Source: Papiliotrema nemorosa
Lineage: Eukaryota; Basidiomycota; Tremellomycetes; Tremellales; Rhynchogastremaceae
Direction of reading: 5' to 3'
Length of the DNA stretch: 64,000 nucleotides
Assembly (NCBI GenBank): GCA_032158125.1
Contig: JASKOT010000006.1
Span: 62,001-126,000 of the forward strand
Below the pieces are notes generated by a model, which saw only the letters and a program-made list of their open reading frames with translations, was not told the DNA's origin and made no database searches. The position numbers and the translations under genes were made by a program. Of this stretch, positions 33,330-42,441 are shown one piece after another (positions within the stretch are counted from its first letter, which is position 1; the number at the start of each line of letters is the position of its first letter).

Positions 33330-35602
33330 ATGGCTCCTCAGAACAAGGGAAGATCAGCTGTGCTCCGCTTGCTCCCCTTCACGTTCTTGTGTACGATCGG
33401 ACCGAGCGTTACGGCGGCCACAGCGCTTCTCATCGTGGTATGTCCGTCTTTCCTGTGCACCCATCCTCCGATCCGTTGTCCAGGTCTAGATCCCACTTGA
33501 CCCCTCAAGTCAGCTCGAAGTGTCCCGAGTCTTAGCTGATGAGTAGAGATCGCTGATGTGCCGCTTCGAGAGTATAAGGCGGAACGGGCATTTACCGGAC
33601 AAGAACGATCAACTATGTCAGGACCCCAGTGTGGGCGCATTGACAGCGAGCGTCATGACTGGTCTAGCTGTCCTCGACGGGATATGCTGTATGTCCAGTC
33701 TATAACAGGTAGACGTGGGTACAGTGCTGATGATAGCGTTCTTGTCGACGTCTTACGTTCAGCGATTATCGGATAGGTACGGACGTCGACCCTTACTCTA
33801 TACTCTGCCATTGTTGGCTACCATCGCGACCACTTCTATGGTTTTTGCTTGTGAGTTTACAACGCAAAACAATGGTATATTGCTCATGTTCAGATTTAAT
33901 CAAGAACACAGCGAGTCTTACTTCCGAAGTCACAGTATACAGAGCTGATGATAGACTTTCGCTTGGATCTTACTAGCGCTGAATGGGATATTCGTCTCTG
34001 CTTCGACTAAAGCGATCTTTGTTCCTGCTCTGGCAGTCTCGGACGTGGCTACGGAACAACAACGGTGAGTTCGATCTCTCCTTTCCCTGAAATCGGTCGA
34101 CATTTTCAGTAAAATGTACTGATGGGTAGGACCAAGTTTTACTCTTACCTCGAATCAGTCAGTCTACTAGGTCCAGGTATCGGATACGGTGAGTTCTCTT
34201 CGTATATCCGACCATCTTGACAGGATTTCCGCTTGCCCTCTCGTCAGCCTAAGGTCCACTGACAACCAGTGATCTCCGCTTTGGCGTCCCGATACTCCTC
34301 TATCGTCCTCTTACCATACTACCTAGCTTTAGGCTCACAGATCCTCGCGTCCCTCTACGCATTCACTTTCGTCCCTGAGACTCTCCCGCCGTCTGACAGG
34401 AAAGCCCCCTCGGACGCTGGCACACACACAGACGACGAGGATGATAATGATGACGAGGAAGATAATGAAGGAGGGATTAGGGAGGTGTTGGAAGATACGA
34501 TGGAAGCTGTCATTGCGCCTGTACAGCCTTTGGGGCTGTTGATGCCTCATCGGAATGAAAAGACGGGCAAGGTGGAGTGGAGGTTGTTCCTGGTGACTAT
34601 AAGTCTACTCGCGACTACATGCGGGGTAAGTCTGCCCATCGCTGTCCGCCGTCCCGGATGAGGACTTGCCTGGGCTAATCGCTAGACTGTCTTTATCGCG
34701 ACGGCATCGTTACTCTACCTCAGCGACAAGTTCGGCTTTCAACCTGAAGAGGTTTGTTGTCCCAAGTAGACACATGCTGATAGAAGAACGGGTGGGTTCT
34801 CGCATACCTCACCTTCACTCGGTTCGCCTACCTCTTGCTCATCTTCCCATTCTTGCAAAGAGGCGGGAGAAGATTATACCATCGGTACCAAGTCTCGAGA
34901 AGTTCTCTGCATCTGAATGAGAGGAGTCGGTTGATACAGCGTGAGAGTTTCAGGAAGAAGGAAGCGAAAGACGAGGCAAACCATTTTGACGTAAGTCTCC
35001 CCCCTGAAGACAATCGCCGCTGAGCGCTCTTCTGTGGCCTCTTGAGGCCTACAGTATCTGGCTGATGTTCCAGGTCATCTTGTGCTTCGTATCGGTCGTA
35101 TTCGACGCGGTCTCACTGATCCTGGTCTCGCTGTCAAGGACCCCTAAACAAGCTTTGATCAGTGCGTCATGGCTGCGCAGCTACATCCTGATCAACACTA
35201 ATGTCACAGGCTACGGATTCCTCGCTCTGGGCTCTGGCGATAATCCCACTTTCAAGTCGGTCTTCACCGGTCTGGTGCCTAAAGACCAGAACAGTATGTC
35301 ATCTCTTCACTCAATCCCTCTACATCCTCTTTCTCCGATAAAAAGTGACTGACCTTCTCAGCTCAAGCCCTCGCAGCGCTGGACATGGTCTGGAATGCCG
35401 CTCGATTGTTATCACCATTACTCCTCGGAGGGCTGTACGCGCTCTTGGTGGAAGTCGGCAAGCCAGAGATGTTGTTCTTGATAGCTGGGGTGAGTGGTCT
35501 TTTGCAAAGTGATCAATATTGCTCATGTTCAAGGCATGCTGTGCTCTTGGAGCGGTGTTATTGGCTCCCCTGGTCTTCATCGGAAGACGTAATCATTCTT
35601 GA
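33330..35602 (+). CDS. MFS transporter, TetA/Hiat1-like (YCR023C type)
   Basis: Membrane transporter with about 12 helices over roughly 12 exons. N-terminal RLLPFTFLCTIGPSVTAATALLIV is helix 1. The loop LSDRYGRRPLLYTLPLL carries the MFS signature D-R-x-G-R-R/K. Then GIFVSASTKAIFVPALAVSDV and a family-like helix LLGPGIGYVISALA. The central cytosolic loop holds an Asp/Glu run (about 34429-34470). Then TVFIATASLLYLSDKFGF, GSGDNPTFKSVFTGLVPKDQ, TQALAALDMVWNAARLLSP and the last helix ALGAVLLAPLVFIGRRNHS; stop 35600-35602. The substrate is not predictable. Internal exon joins are approximate. Confidence 0.82.
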
Positions 35603-35905
35603 TGCACCAACGTCTCTACCCTGTAACCAGCTCGCAACTCCTCGGTCGGAAATACTGACATGTCATGGCGTATTTGAGCATAGTGATAGCGGACGCAGGC
35701 TGCTGCGCGACTTCTCTTGATGTATGGCCTGGATTTCAATCTTCGAATGATACATGGTGGAAGTATAATATCGTCGTCAATCGCAGAAAACGTCTATCCA
35801 TAATGTAAAGTCATAGCTAATCAGGGCTCTGCCTCTTGTATAATCACGGAGCAGACACGCTAATCCTGGGGCTCACTCGCATCCGTGTGGGCAGAGGGTA
35901 AACGC
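35603..35905. other. Convergent 3' intergenic region
   Basis: About 300 bp between two convergent stops. It should hold both terminators. No coding signal. Confidence 0.4.
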
Positions 35906-37176
35906 CTAAGCCAGTGTTCCCTGCTTGGAAGGTTTCGACTCGAGCCTCCCCATCACCGTTGCATCCGACCCCAGACGTCTCCCTTCTTCTCCTGTCACAT
36001 GCCGATGTCTATCTCCTTCCTGGGTGAACATGGTTGAACACAATAGACAACAAGCCGTCCACTCCGGCAAGACGCTAAACACATTCTCCATGACGATGAA
36101 GAGTTTGGTAAATCCGCTAAAGGAAGAATAAGCATCGGGATGAGCATAGTTGACGGGGTTCACTAGCGCTTGGAGGAGACCGAATATACCTCGAATGATA
36201 AGTGGTGGCCAGGCGATGATCAAGACCAGTAAAGTGGGGTTAATCTTGGTAGAAGGGAGTCGGTTCGCAGCGTCCGCTTCACCGTGGTCTGACGCGACGC
36301 GGAAGAACTTCGTCCATCCCAGGGGCAGTGTTCCCGAGGCGGAACGATCTTGACGCACCGAGAGGTATAGGAACACAGCGAGGAAGAGATTGATGATGAG
36401 GAAGATGGCTTGACCTATCGCTCGCATGATTTTCGCCGTGTTCATTCGGGACCAAAAGTCGGATGTCCCGTAATCCGACCCATTGACTCGCGTCCCACCT
36501 ACGATAATGATCGTGTTGGCCTATGCATCAGTGATGCTCTCGACCTGTTCCTGTTGGATCATGGACCATAGTGCGAATGGAAGAGAAAAGTGGGATGGGA
36601 CAGATGTACTGCCGGGTTGAGCAAGGTTTGGCGATGATTACGAGAGAACAAGATTAGATAGCCTTCCCTCGACCACTGGTCCTCCAGGTGGTAGGGACAA
36701 TCACTCACACCGATCAGAACCCAGTGGATAATAGTCATCACCCACGGATCCTTCTTTCCCGTTTGATCCCTGGCCGTCATGGCTCTCTTGAACCTCTTCC
36801 ACATGGGGTCATTCTTCCCTTCTTTACTCTTGACCGGTTTCCCCTCCAACCAACTTCCGTCGATGGGATAGGCATGTTGATGATGGTGTATCACGAATCT
36901 ATACGCGCACAGGACCAAAGAGAAGTACCCCTCGGCAGCGAGGACGAAAAAGGCGATGAGAAGTCCCACGTTGAAGTTGTCCGAGGGTTTCTGGGTGCCC
37001 ATGGCGATAGCGACGGACTGAGCTGCCAATCGGAGGACGACGTGGAAGAGGAGGAATGTGTAGACTGATTTGAAGATGATTCGACGGGTGGTGTAGCCGT
37101 ACATGAGGATGGAGAAATTGATCGTGTAGAGGATGAGAAAGACGAGACCGCCGATCCCTTCACCGTGGAGACCCAT
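35906..37176 (-). CDS. Uncharacterised multi-pass (about 7-TM) membrane protein
   Basis: Start at 37176: MGLHGEGIGGLVFLILYTIN. Two main exons (about 37176-36705 and 36521-35906) plus a short middle join. Hydrophobic segments: GGLVFLILYTINFSILMYG, VYTFLLFHVVLRLAAQ, VGLLIAFFVLAAEGYFSLV, VMTIIHWVLIG/ANTIIIVGG, IGQAIFLIINLFLAVFLYL, TLLVLIIAWPPLIIRGIFGL, and FIVMENVFSVLPEWTACCL. The ordering resembles fungal seven-helix proteins of unknown function (RTA1-like or DUF7702-like in shape). The C-terminal tail is basic and probably cytosolic. Function unknown. Confidence 0.75.
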
Positions 37177-37761
37177 GTTGAGCGGAAGTAGGGAGATCAG
37201 ATGTGGTGAGTAATGAATGAGGAAGGGTCGGTACGATTGACTTGCTAGTCTGGTGTCTACCTGTGTCTTCGGGATGGATGGATGGGTGGATGCATGAGGT
37301 TATGCCGTGTGAGGGGGTGTTTATATACCTCTCTGGGCGTCGACATCAAGGCGAACAAGGAAGCGACCAAAGTGACACACACTTCGGGGACCCTCCGAAA
37401 CACCATTATCGGATCCTCCGTAGGCGGCTTTTTGCACACACGCACAGCCATCATATGCATTCATCGAGGGCGGGAAGTAAGGGAGTGCACGTTTCTGTAC
37501 CATCCGAGGTCATGCATGGCAAGTTGACTGGGGTGTGAGGAGGGAGAAGAGGAGTGAAGTATGGGTTCGGGGATGGCGGCGATGGGTTTCAACAGTGTGT
37601 CGCTTCCCACATCGGCTCCACTCCTCCTCTAGCTTATATCGCGTTCGCTATACACCACGCTCAAGAGACATGGCCATGCTGTCAATGCCAAGGAACGACC
37701 TCTTCTAGATGATCCTGTCTGATGATGTGTATTTGGCATATGATGCAAGACTCTGCGTCCC
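37177..37761. other. Intergenic region downstream of GFA gene A
   Basis: About 585 bp; it probably holds the promoter of the membrane protein gene and the 3' end of the GFA gene. AT-rich TTTATATACC at about 37320. No gene supported. Confidence 0.4.
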
Positions 37762-38414
37762 CTAACTCAATTGGGTAAGTCGGCATACCGCTCCAGGTGC
37801 AGCCTCCTCCCACTTCTCCATGTTCTTGGTCCAAATTTGCAAAGATGGAGCAGGTAAGGACTTCGGAGGGAACAGGCCTCGATATTAGTAAACGTTGTGG
37901 GATGAGAGATGTACTATACCTGCGTGAACCCAGTAGATTTCGGGATCGGTCTCCATCAGGTCGAGCAGGCTCCTTTCGCTTTAGCTTTAGCCCTTCAATA
38001 GCAGTGCTGACTAACGATCCACACGTCTTGCAGAAGTACCTGGTGTATGTCTTACCTGTCAAATCACCCTTGGAGGAATATCGACCCATTTTGATCAGGT
38101 CGAAATTGACGTCAGATCGGGACACCCGTAGAAAATGTGCGGCACTGGGATGGTCAATCGACATGACTATCGTGACACCGACGATAAGATGTAGTCCTGG
38201 GACTCACACGGTGCCTGTGAATTTTCTGCAGGAAGTGCAATCTGCCGATCAGTGATGGACGGTAGTTGAGCCGCGCTTCATTGCGGAGAGGGTCCAAATT
38301 ATGGGAGAGGGTCCAAATTATGGGAGACTGACGACAGGTATTGAGAGAGTCCACGGGAGGTTTGGGTATACTCAGAGCATGTTCACCACACGCACATGAC
38401 CCGTCGAGAGACAT
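37762..38414 (-). CDS. GFA/CENP-V-domain protein (tandem copy A)
   Basis: Small zinc-binding protein of the glutathione-dependent formaldehyde-activating (GFA) fold. Start MSLDGSCACGEHALSIPKPP at 38414. Intron 1 splits the second metal motif; joined it reads C-H-C-T-S-C-R, the family's C-x-C-x2-C. A later exon gives KGDLTGKTYTRYFCKTCGS (about 38000-38060), the C-terminal zinc C-x2-C. The last exon gives GLFPPKSLPAPSLQIWTKNME; stop taken at 37762, although an alternative splice could extend it. The paralog follows immediately upstream. A few GFA proteins act on glutathione adducts; most have no known substrate. Confidence 0.8.
38286..38323. repeat. 19-bp tandem duplication in intron 1 of GFA copy A
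   Basis: The unit GAGAGGGTCCAAATTATGG occurs twice in direct succession (38286-38304 and 38305-38323), inside the first intron just after the donor. It lengthens the intron; no coding effect is expected. Confidence 0.9.
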
Positions 38415-38627
38415 AGAGCGGGGCTGAAGGGTGGAAACTGAAGATTGATGAGAACTTTAATGAGATGGGGTCAAGAACCCGAATAACGTCACCGAAAGGC
38501 GGGCATATTGGTAGCAGCTAACATACCATACAACGGTTGCATTACATCGGACTGGGTACTGGGTGGGGATACTTCTAGAAGCATGATGAAGAGCGTATAA
38601 GCAACCCCGACTTCCGCTTGAAGGCTC

Positions 38628-39330
38628 TCAACCCTCCTCTTGATACACTGAAACTCCCTGTATCGGTCTCTCCCATTCCTCCATGTTCTTTGCCCAGATG
38701 TGCTTGTACGGTCGTGGTATATTGCCCGGAGGGAAGAGACCTACACGTCAGCTATGATATAGCAGGTAAGGGGTCAGCAAGCATGTTGTCGAGACTTTGA
38801 GAAGTACGCAACTAGAGGAGGAATCTTTCAATAATGGACACACCTGCTTGGACGTAGTACCATTCCGGTTCGGATTCCAATCGATCAAACGTCCGCCTGG
38901 ATGATAAGCATCCTATTGCACTATCCTACGGTATATACAGGCCATGAGCACTTGGAGGTACACTCACGAGCCGCATTCGGGACAGAACAGACGGGCAATC
39001 GTCTTCCCGCTCGACCCAACTTCCTGGTAGACTTTCATCGACCCCTCCTCCGTCTTCACATCCCCTCGTTTGACTTTCAAGCAGTACTCGGCTCTACACT
39101 TGATTAGTAGACATATCGAATTGGCCTTTTATGCCTACAAAGCCCCGGTAGACTTGCGGCATGTCGTACAATCTTACCATCAGTTTACCGGCCATTCCTG
39201 CGCCGTAAGACTCACGGCATACTGAAAGCGAATCAACGGGAGGTGTGGGTATGGTGATTTCTATTCTGCCACAACAGCATGTCCCTATTATTGTCGACAT
39301 GGCTTCAGCGTTATCTGTCAATAAGGTCAA
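38628..39330 (-). CDS. GFA/CENP-V-domain protein (tandem copy B)
   Basis: Paralog of the gene at 37762-38414. Two candidate starts: 39330 (MTLLTDNAEA) or the conserved MSTIIGTCCCGRIEITIPTPP at 39300. Zinc motifs: C-C-C-G near the start; C-H-C-T-T-C-R formed across intron 1 (about 39163-39207); and LFCPECGS (about 38975-38998). A middle exon EYCLKVKRGDVKTEEG matches the GFA strand order. The last exon reads GLFPPGNIPRPYKHIWAKNME, ending YQEEG at 38628. Same exon phases as copy A, so they arose by tandem duplication. Confidence 0.82.
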
Positions 39331-39910
39331 GAGGTACTAGTCATCGGTCGCAAGGTGTCGAATGCGGGGTACGGTTGTAGGACTTTTTAGCCGGATAGCC
39401 GAGCGAGGCGGAATGGACCCGCCCATGTTCTACGCTACATGTGCGACACGGGGAGTTTTCGACTTCGCGAGAAGTATGAGTCGCCTTGCAAAGACGAACA
39501 GTATCCCATTATGTGACGTACGTAGGGAAATGTGATGGGAATCAAAGGGCTCCCACCCAAATCGCTTCTACAGGTGGACATTGATCACTCCAGGTGTAGA
39601 CCCGTCCTCCACATCCCTTCATTCTCACTCATCTGACGTAGGACTGGGCGCTCCACCGGAAGATTTCCCATGAGCACTCAAAGGAGAGCGGGACAAGTGT
39701 GAAATGGGTCACGATACATGAAGGTCTGCTTTCCCCCCTCACCCATCATGCGAGAGGGGCTTCGCATCGTATGCTCCGCCATTCCCCCGTCACAGCAGAC
39801 GCATACAGTAGAATGACGGAGAGCATACTAGTAGTGACGGAGTAAGTATATATAATGCATTGTGTGACAGGACTCGCCTACTTACTAGAATCTTTCATCT
39901 CAACACCATC
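39331..39910. other. Intergenic promoter region, small orphan gene 1
   Basis: About 580 bp between divergent genes. A TATA box TATATATAA is at 39847-39855. No other gene seen. Confidence 0.5.
39847..39855 (+). promoter_or_regulatory. TATA box of small orphan gene 1
   Basis: TATATATAA, 56 bp before the ATG at 39911. Confidence 0.6.
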
Positions 39911-40168
39911 ATGCCTAGTGCGACCAATACAGACTCCAGCTCCACCACAGATACGAATGGAAATTCGACCCATGGCTCACAGGCTGCATCTCGCCACACG
40001 AGTGAGGGACAATACGTTCACGGCCCGCCTCGAGAAGGAGACGTCACGACGATGACTGATCTTCGGGGGCACTCCATCAGTGTGGTGTTTCGGGGCGGAA
40101 CCTGGGTGAATCAGAACGCTTCCACCAACGGGTCCACCCATGGTACCCTCAATGGGTCTTCGTGGTGA
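39911..40168 (+). CDS. Small Ser/Thr/Asn-rich orphan protein (85 aa)
   Basis: Single exon with a strong TATA box. MPSATNTDSSSTTDTNGN is a polar disordered tail. The only ordered-looking part is TTMTDLRGHSISVVFRGGTW, two short strands with a Gly-Gly turn. A similar segment (TVVTDSYSGKRYIMKGGQLF) is found in the gene at 41919. No signal peptide or Cys. I do not recognise a family. It is short, so the call rests on the TATA box, codon continuity and similarity to the neighbour. Confidence 0.55.
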   Translation: MPSATNTDSSSTTDTNGNSTHGSQAASRHTSEGQYVHGPPREGDVTTMTDLRGHSISVVFRGGTWVNQNASTNGSTHGTLNGSSW

Positions 40169-40994
40169 TCTCTTCCAGGTGACGCATTAGGGATCGGTCA
40201 ATCATGAGAGAATCGTGAGCGTTATCATCGGCGATGAAGGCCCAATCAAGCATTTGAGTCCTTTTTATGGTCCACTTTGGAAGAACTAGCGACTCAACTG
40301 GTGCAGCTTCAGGTTGGAAGTCGATGAGCATGTATCATAATCTCTGAATCTACCACTGCGCAATCAATTGCGAAGCTACAACAATGTACGAGTAATATAC
40401 ATAACGAACAAGACGCTGTCTTCTACTCGCTCGCCGTTGTTCATAGAGTCTGGCTGCATACATATGTAGTTGGTCTAGTCATTGAAGCGGTCTCAACGAT
40501 CCTCTTGAGCATGCTTGCTTCCTCACCCAAATTCTGCCACGATACATGACATGGCTTCTTCGGTGACCCTTCCAAAGTAGATCCGACCATTGCTCCTCCA
40601 GCTCGTGGCACGAGAGCGTCTCAAGGTCGATAGAACATTCGAGGTTTTTCCTCTTGTTCAAGCTGGCATGATCAGTCCACTTTGCCCTGATCAAGATCAA
40701 AGGAGCGTGTGAATGACTTGGGCGTACAGAGCTTTGTGCCTTCTCCCTCCTTGAGTACACACTGCTGACACTCGATGAGGAAGTCTTCCGAGATAGAAGC
40801 AGAAAATTCTGACCAGAATATTCTGTCGGTCTATGCTATGCTTTTATAAAGAGCCTGCCATTCGACCATTTGGTTTTCAATAACCTCACCCGTACAGCTA
40901 TCCGATCCCATAACGAGTCACACCTCTTTGTCAGACTATCACTTGCTGTATTTTCTCTTACCTCACCTTCACCTGAGCCAACGAGATTAATAAG
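40169..40994. other. Intergenic region between small orphan genes
   Basis: About 825 bp. Two minus-strand ORFs (40149-40331 and 40479-40760) have no supporting features. TATA-like TTTTATAAAG at about 40841-40850 fits the next gene. Confidence 0.45.
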
Positions 40995-41279
40995 ATGTCC
41001 TTGATTTCAATCGCCTCCCATTCTAATTGTGATGGCAAATGCAAATACACGGATCGGGGATGGGTACGATTGGCGGATAGCATCTGCCCTTCAAACGACT
41101 ATGACCCTCCATTGGGTGAAACAAGACTCGCCATGGAAAGGTCCAATCCAGGACAGGACTCCACGAGTGAGACTGCCAACAGGACCGCCCAAAGTGACAC
41201 GCCTTTGACCAATGGCGTCAATGGGACTTCTCTTGAGACTTCCGAGGGTACGAATGATCGCGACACGCAGTCCTCGTGA
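40995..41279 (+). CDS. Small orphan protein (94 aa)
   Basis: Single exon, ATG at 40995 after a CT-rich leader. MSLISIASHSNCDGKCKYTD has a C-x3-C pair, then GWVRLADSICPSNDYD. The C-terminal half is Ser/Thr/Asn-rich and acidic (TNGVNGTSLETSEGTND). It resembles its neighbours in composition but I cannot align it reliably to them. Family not recognised; a fortuitous ORF is possible. Confidence 0.45.
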   Translation: MSLISIASHSNCDGKCKYTDRGWVRLADSICPSNDYDPPLGETRLAMERSNPGQDSTSETANRTAQSDTPLTNGVNGTSLETSEGTNDRDTQSS

Positions 41280-41918
41280 TTGTTGTCCCGGAGCAAAAGC
41301 TTCTTGACCTGAGAAATCGTAGAGGGCTCGAGGATCGTGGGATAGACAACGTTCGTAGATGTGTGCTGTGAGATGCTGAGATGAATCGATTGAGTGCTCT
41401 GAGCCTTCCGTTTGGTTCAGGACTGCAAACAACGACCATCGCAAACAGAAAATCGTTTTGACTTTGAGTCATGGCTGTGTAAGGTTTCCCAAGGCCACGA
41501 CTGCAGACGGACCCCTATCGCTGAGAGCTGAGCGATTCGACGTTGTTCACTTCCTCGAGTTTCCTCTCTCCTGTCGCCCTAGCTGCGAGAGTTCTCGACT
41601 GGTCAAAGGACAGTGTGAACTTCTGACACACTCCTCCGTCTCGCAGTGGACGAAGGTCCGCTGACTGCGCGCTGATGCCTCGGACCTCTCGCCTGCCCCT
41701 CGCAGAAGTCCAGCTTCGCCGCGGTGAAGGCTACAAATCTCGCCGGCGCGGTCACACGTTCCAAGCTTCGCAGGCGCATCCGTATATTCCTATTCAGATA
41801 AAGGCCTCGAGGCGTGTCTTTGGCTATCGTCACCTCTTACTGTCTTTTTATCAGACACTACCACTCGCCCTAGCTTTGCTGATAAAGAAACAATCGACAA
41901 AGATCCTCACTCGTTCTT
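41280..41918. other. Intergenic region before small orphan gene 3
   Basis: About 640 bp; only overlapping shadow-like ORFs. A weak TATA-like TTTTTATCAG is at about 41844-41853. Confidence 0.4.
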
Positions 41919-42278
41919 ATGCCAAAGTCTAGCTCCACTCAAAGTTCAAACGGGCACAAGCCCTACTCGGTCCCCCGAAGGGAAGAAGGGTCCTGGGGAC
42001 GAAACGGTACAGTTGTCACTGATAGTTACTCGGGCAAGAGATACATCATGAAAGGTGGACAGTTGTTCGAGCTCGACACTCGATCCACCGGCAATTCAGC
42101 GAGTCTTTCGATTCCTTCAAGCGACATTGTGCACGGGTCTCATCAACAATCTACTCAAGCCGCTTCTGTCCCAGCTACTAACACCCAAGGCACTAATAAT
42201 GGGGCTGGCGGGGGAGGCAATGTGATTGATGATATTTGGCCCTCGGACCCTGAGAGCAACTACGCGCATGAATGGTGA
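41919..42278 (+). CDS. Small Ser/Gly-rich orphan protein (119 aa)
   Basis: Single exon. MPKSSSTQSSNGHKPYSV leads to VVTDSYSGKRYIMKGGQLFELD, which resembles the TD-x-G...F-x-G-G segment of the gene at 39911 and is the reason to treat them as related. Then a Ser/Thr/Gln-rich stretch, a Gly run (GAGGGGN) and an acidic, aromatic tail DDIWPSDPESNYAHEW. No signal peptide or transmembrane segment. Convergent with the RNase gene, 163 bp between stops. Function unknown. Confidence 0.55.
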   Translation: MPKSSSTQSSNGHKPYSVPRREEGSWGRNGTVVTDSYSGKRYIMKGGQLFELDTRSTGNSASLSIPSSDIVHGSHQQSTQAASVPATNTQGTNNGAGGGGNVIDDIWPSDPESNYAHEW

Positions 42279-42441
42279 GGAGACCCCTTGCTGTTGAGAG
42301 CCAACACGCCAGAGAATTCGGTCCAGGAAAAGATGTGTTTGCCGGAGCAGTCAGGTGTTTGCATTAGAAGAGGATCAATCTTGATGCAGCGTATATGAGG
42401 AGCATTTATGATCATTGATCGTCTCCCTAATTGCTAATTTT

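Noticed and set aside
40479..40760. Minus-strand 93-codon ORF
   Set aside because: Rich in Arg/Ser with no similarity to the small genes beside it; probably fortuitous.
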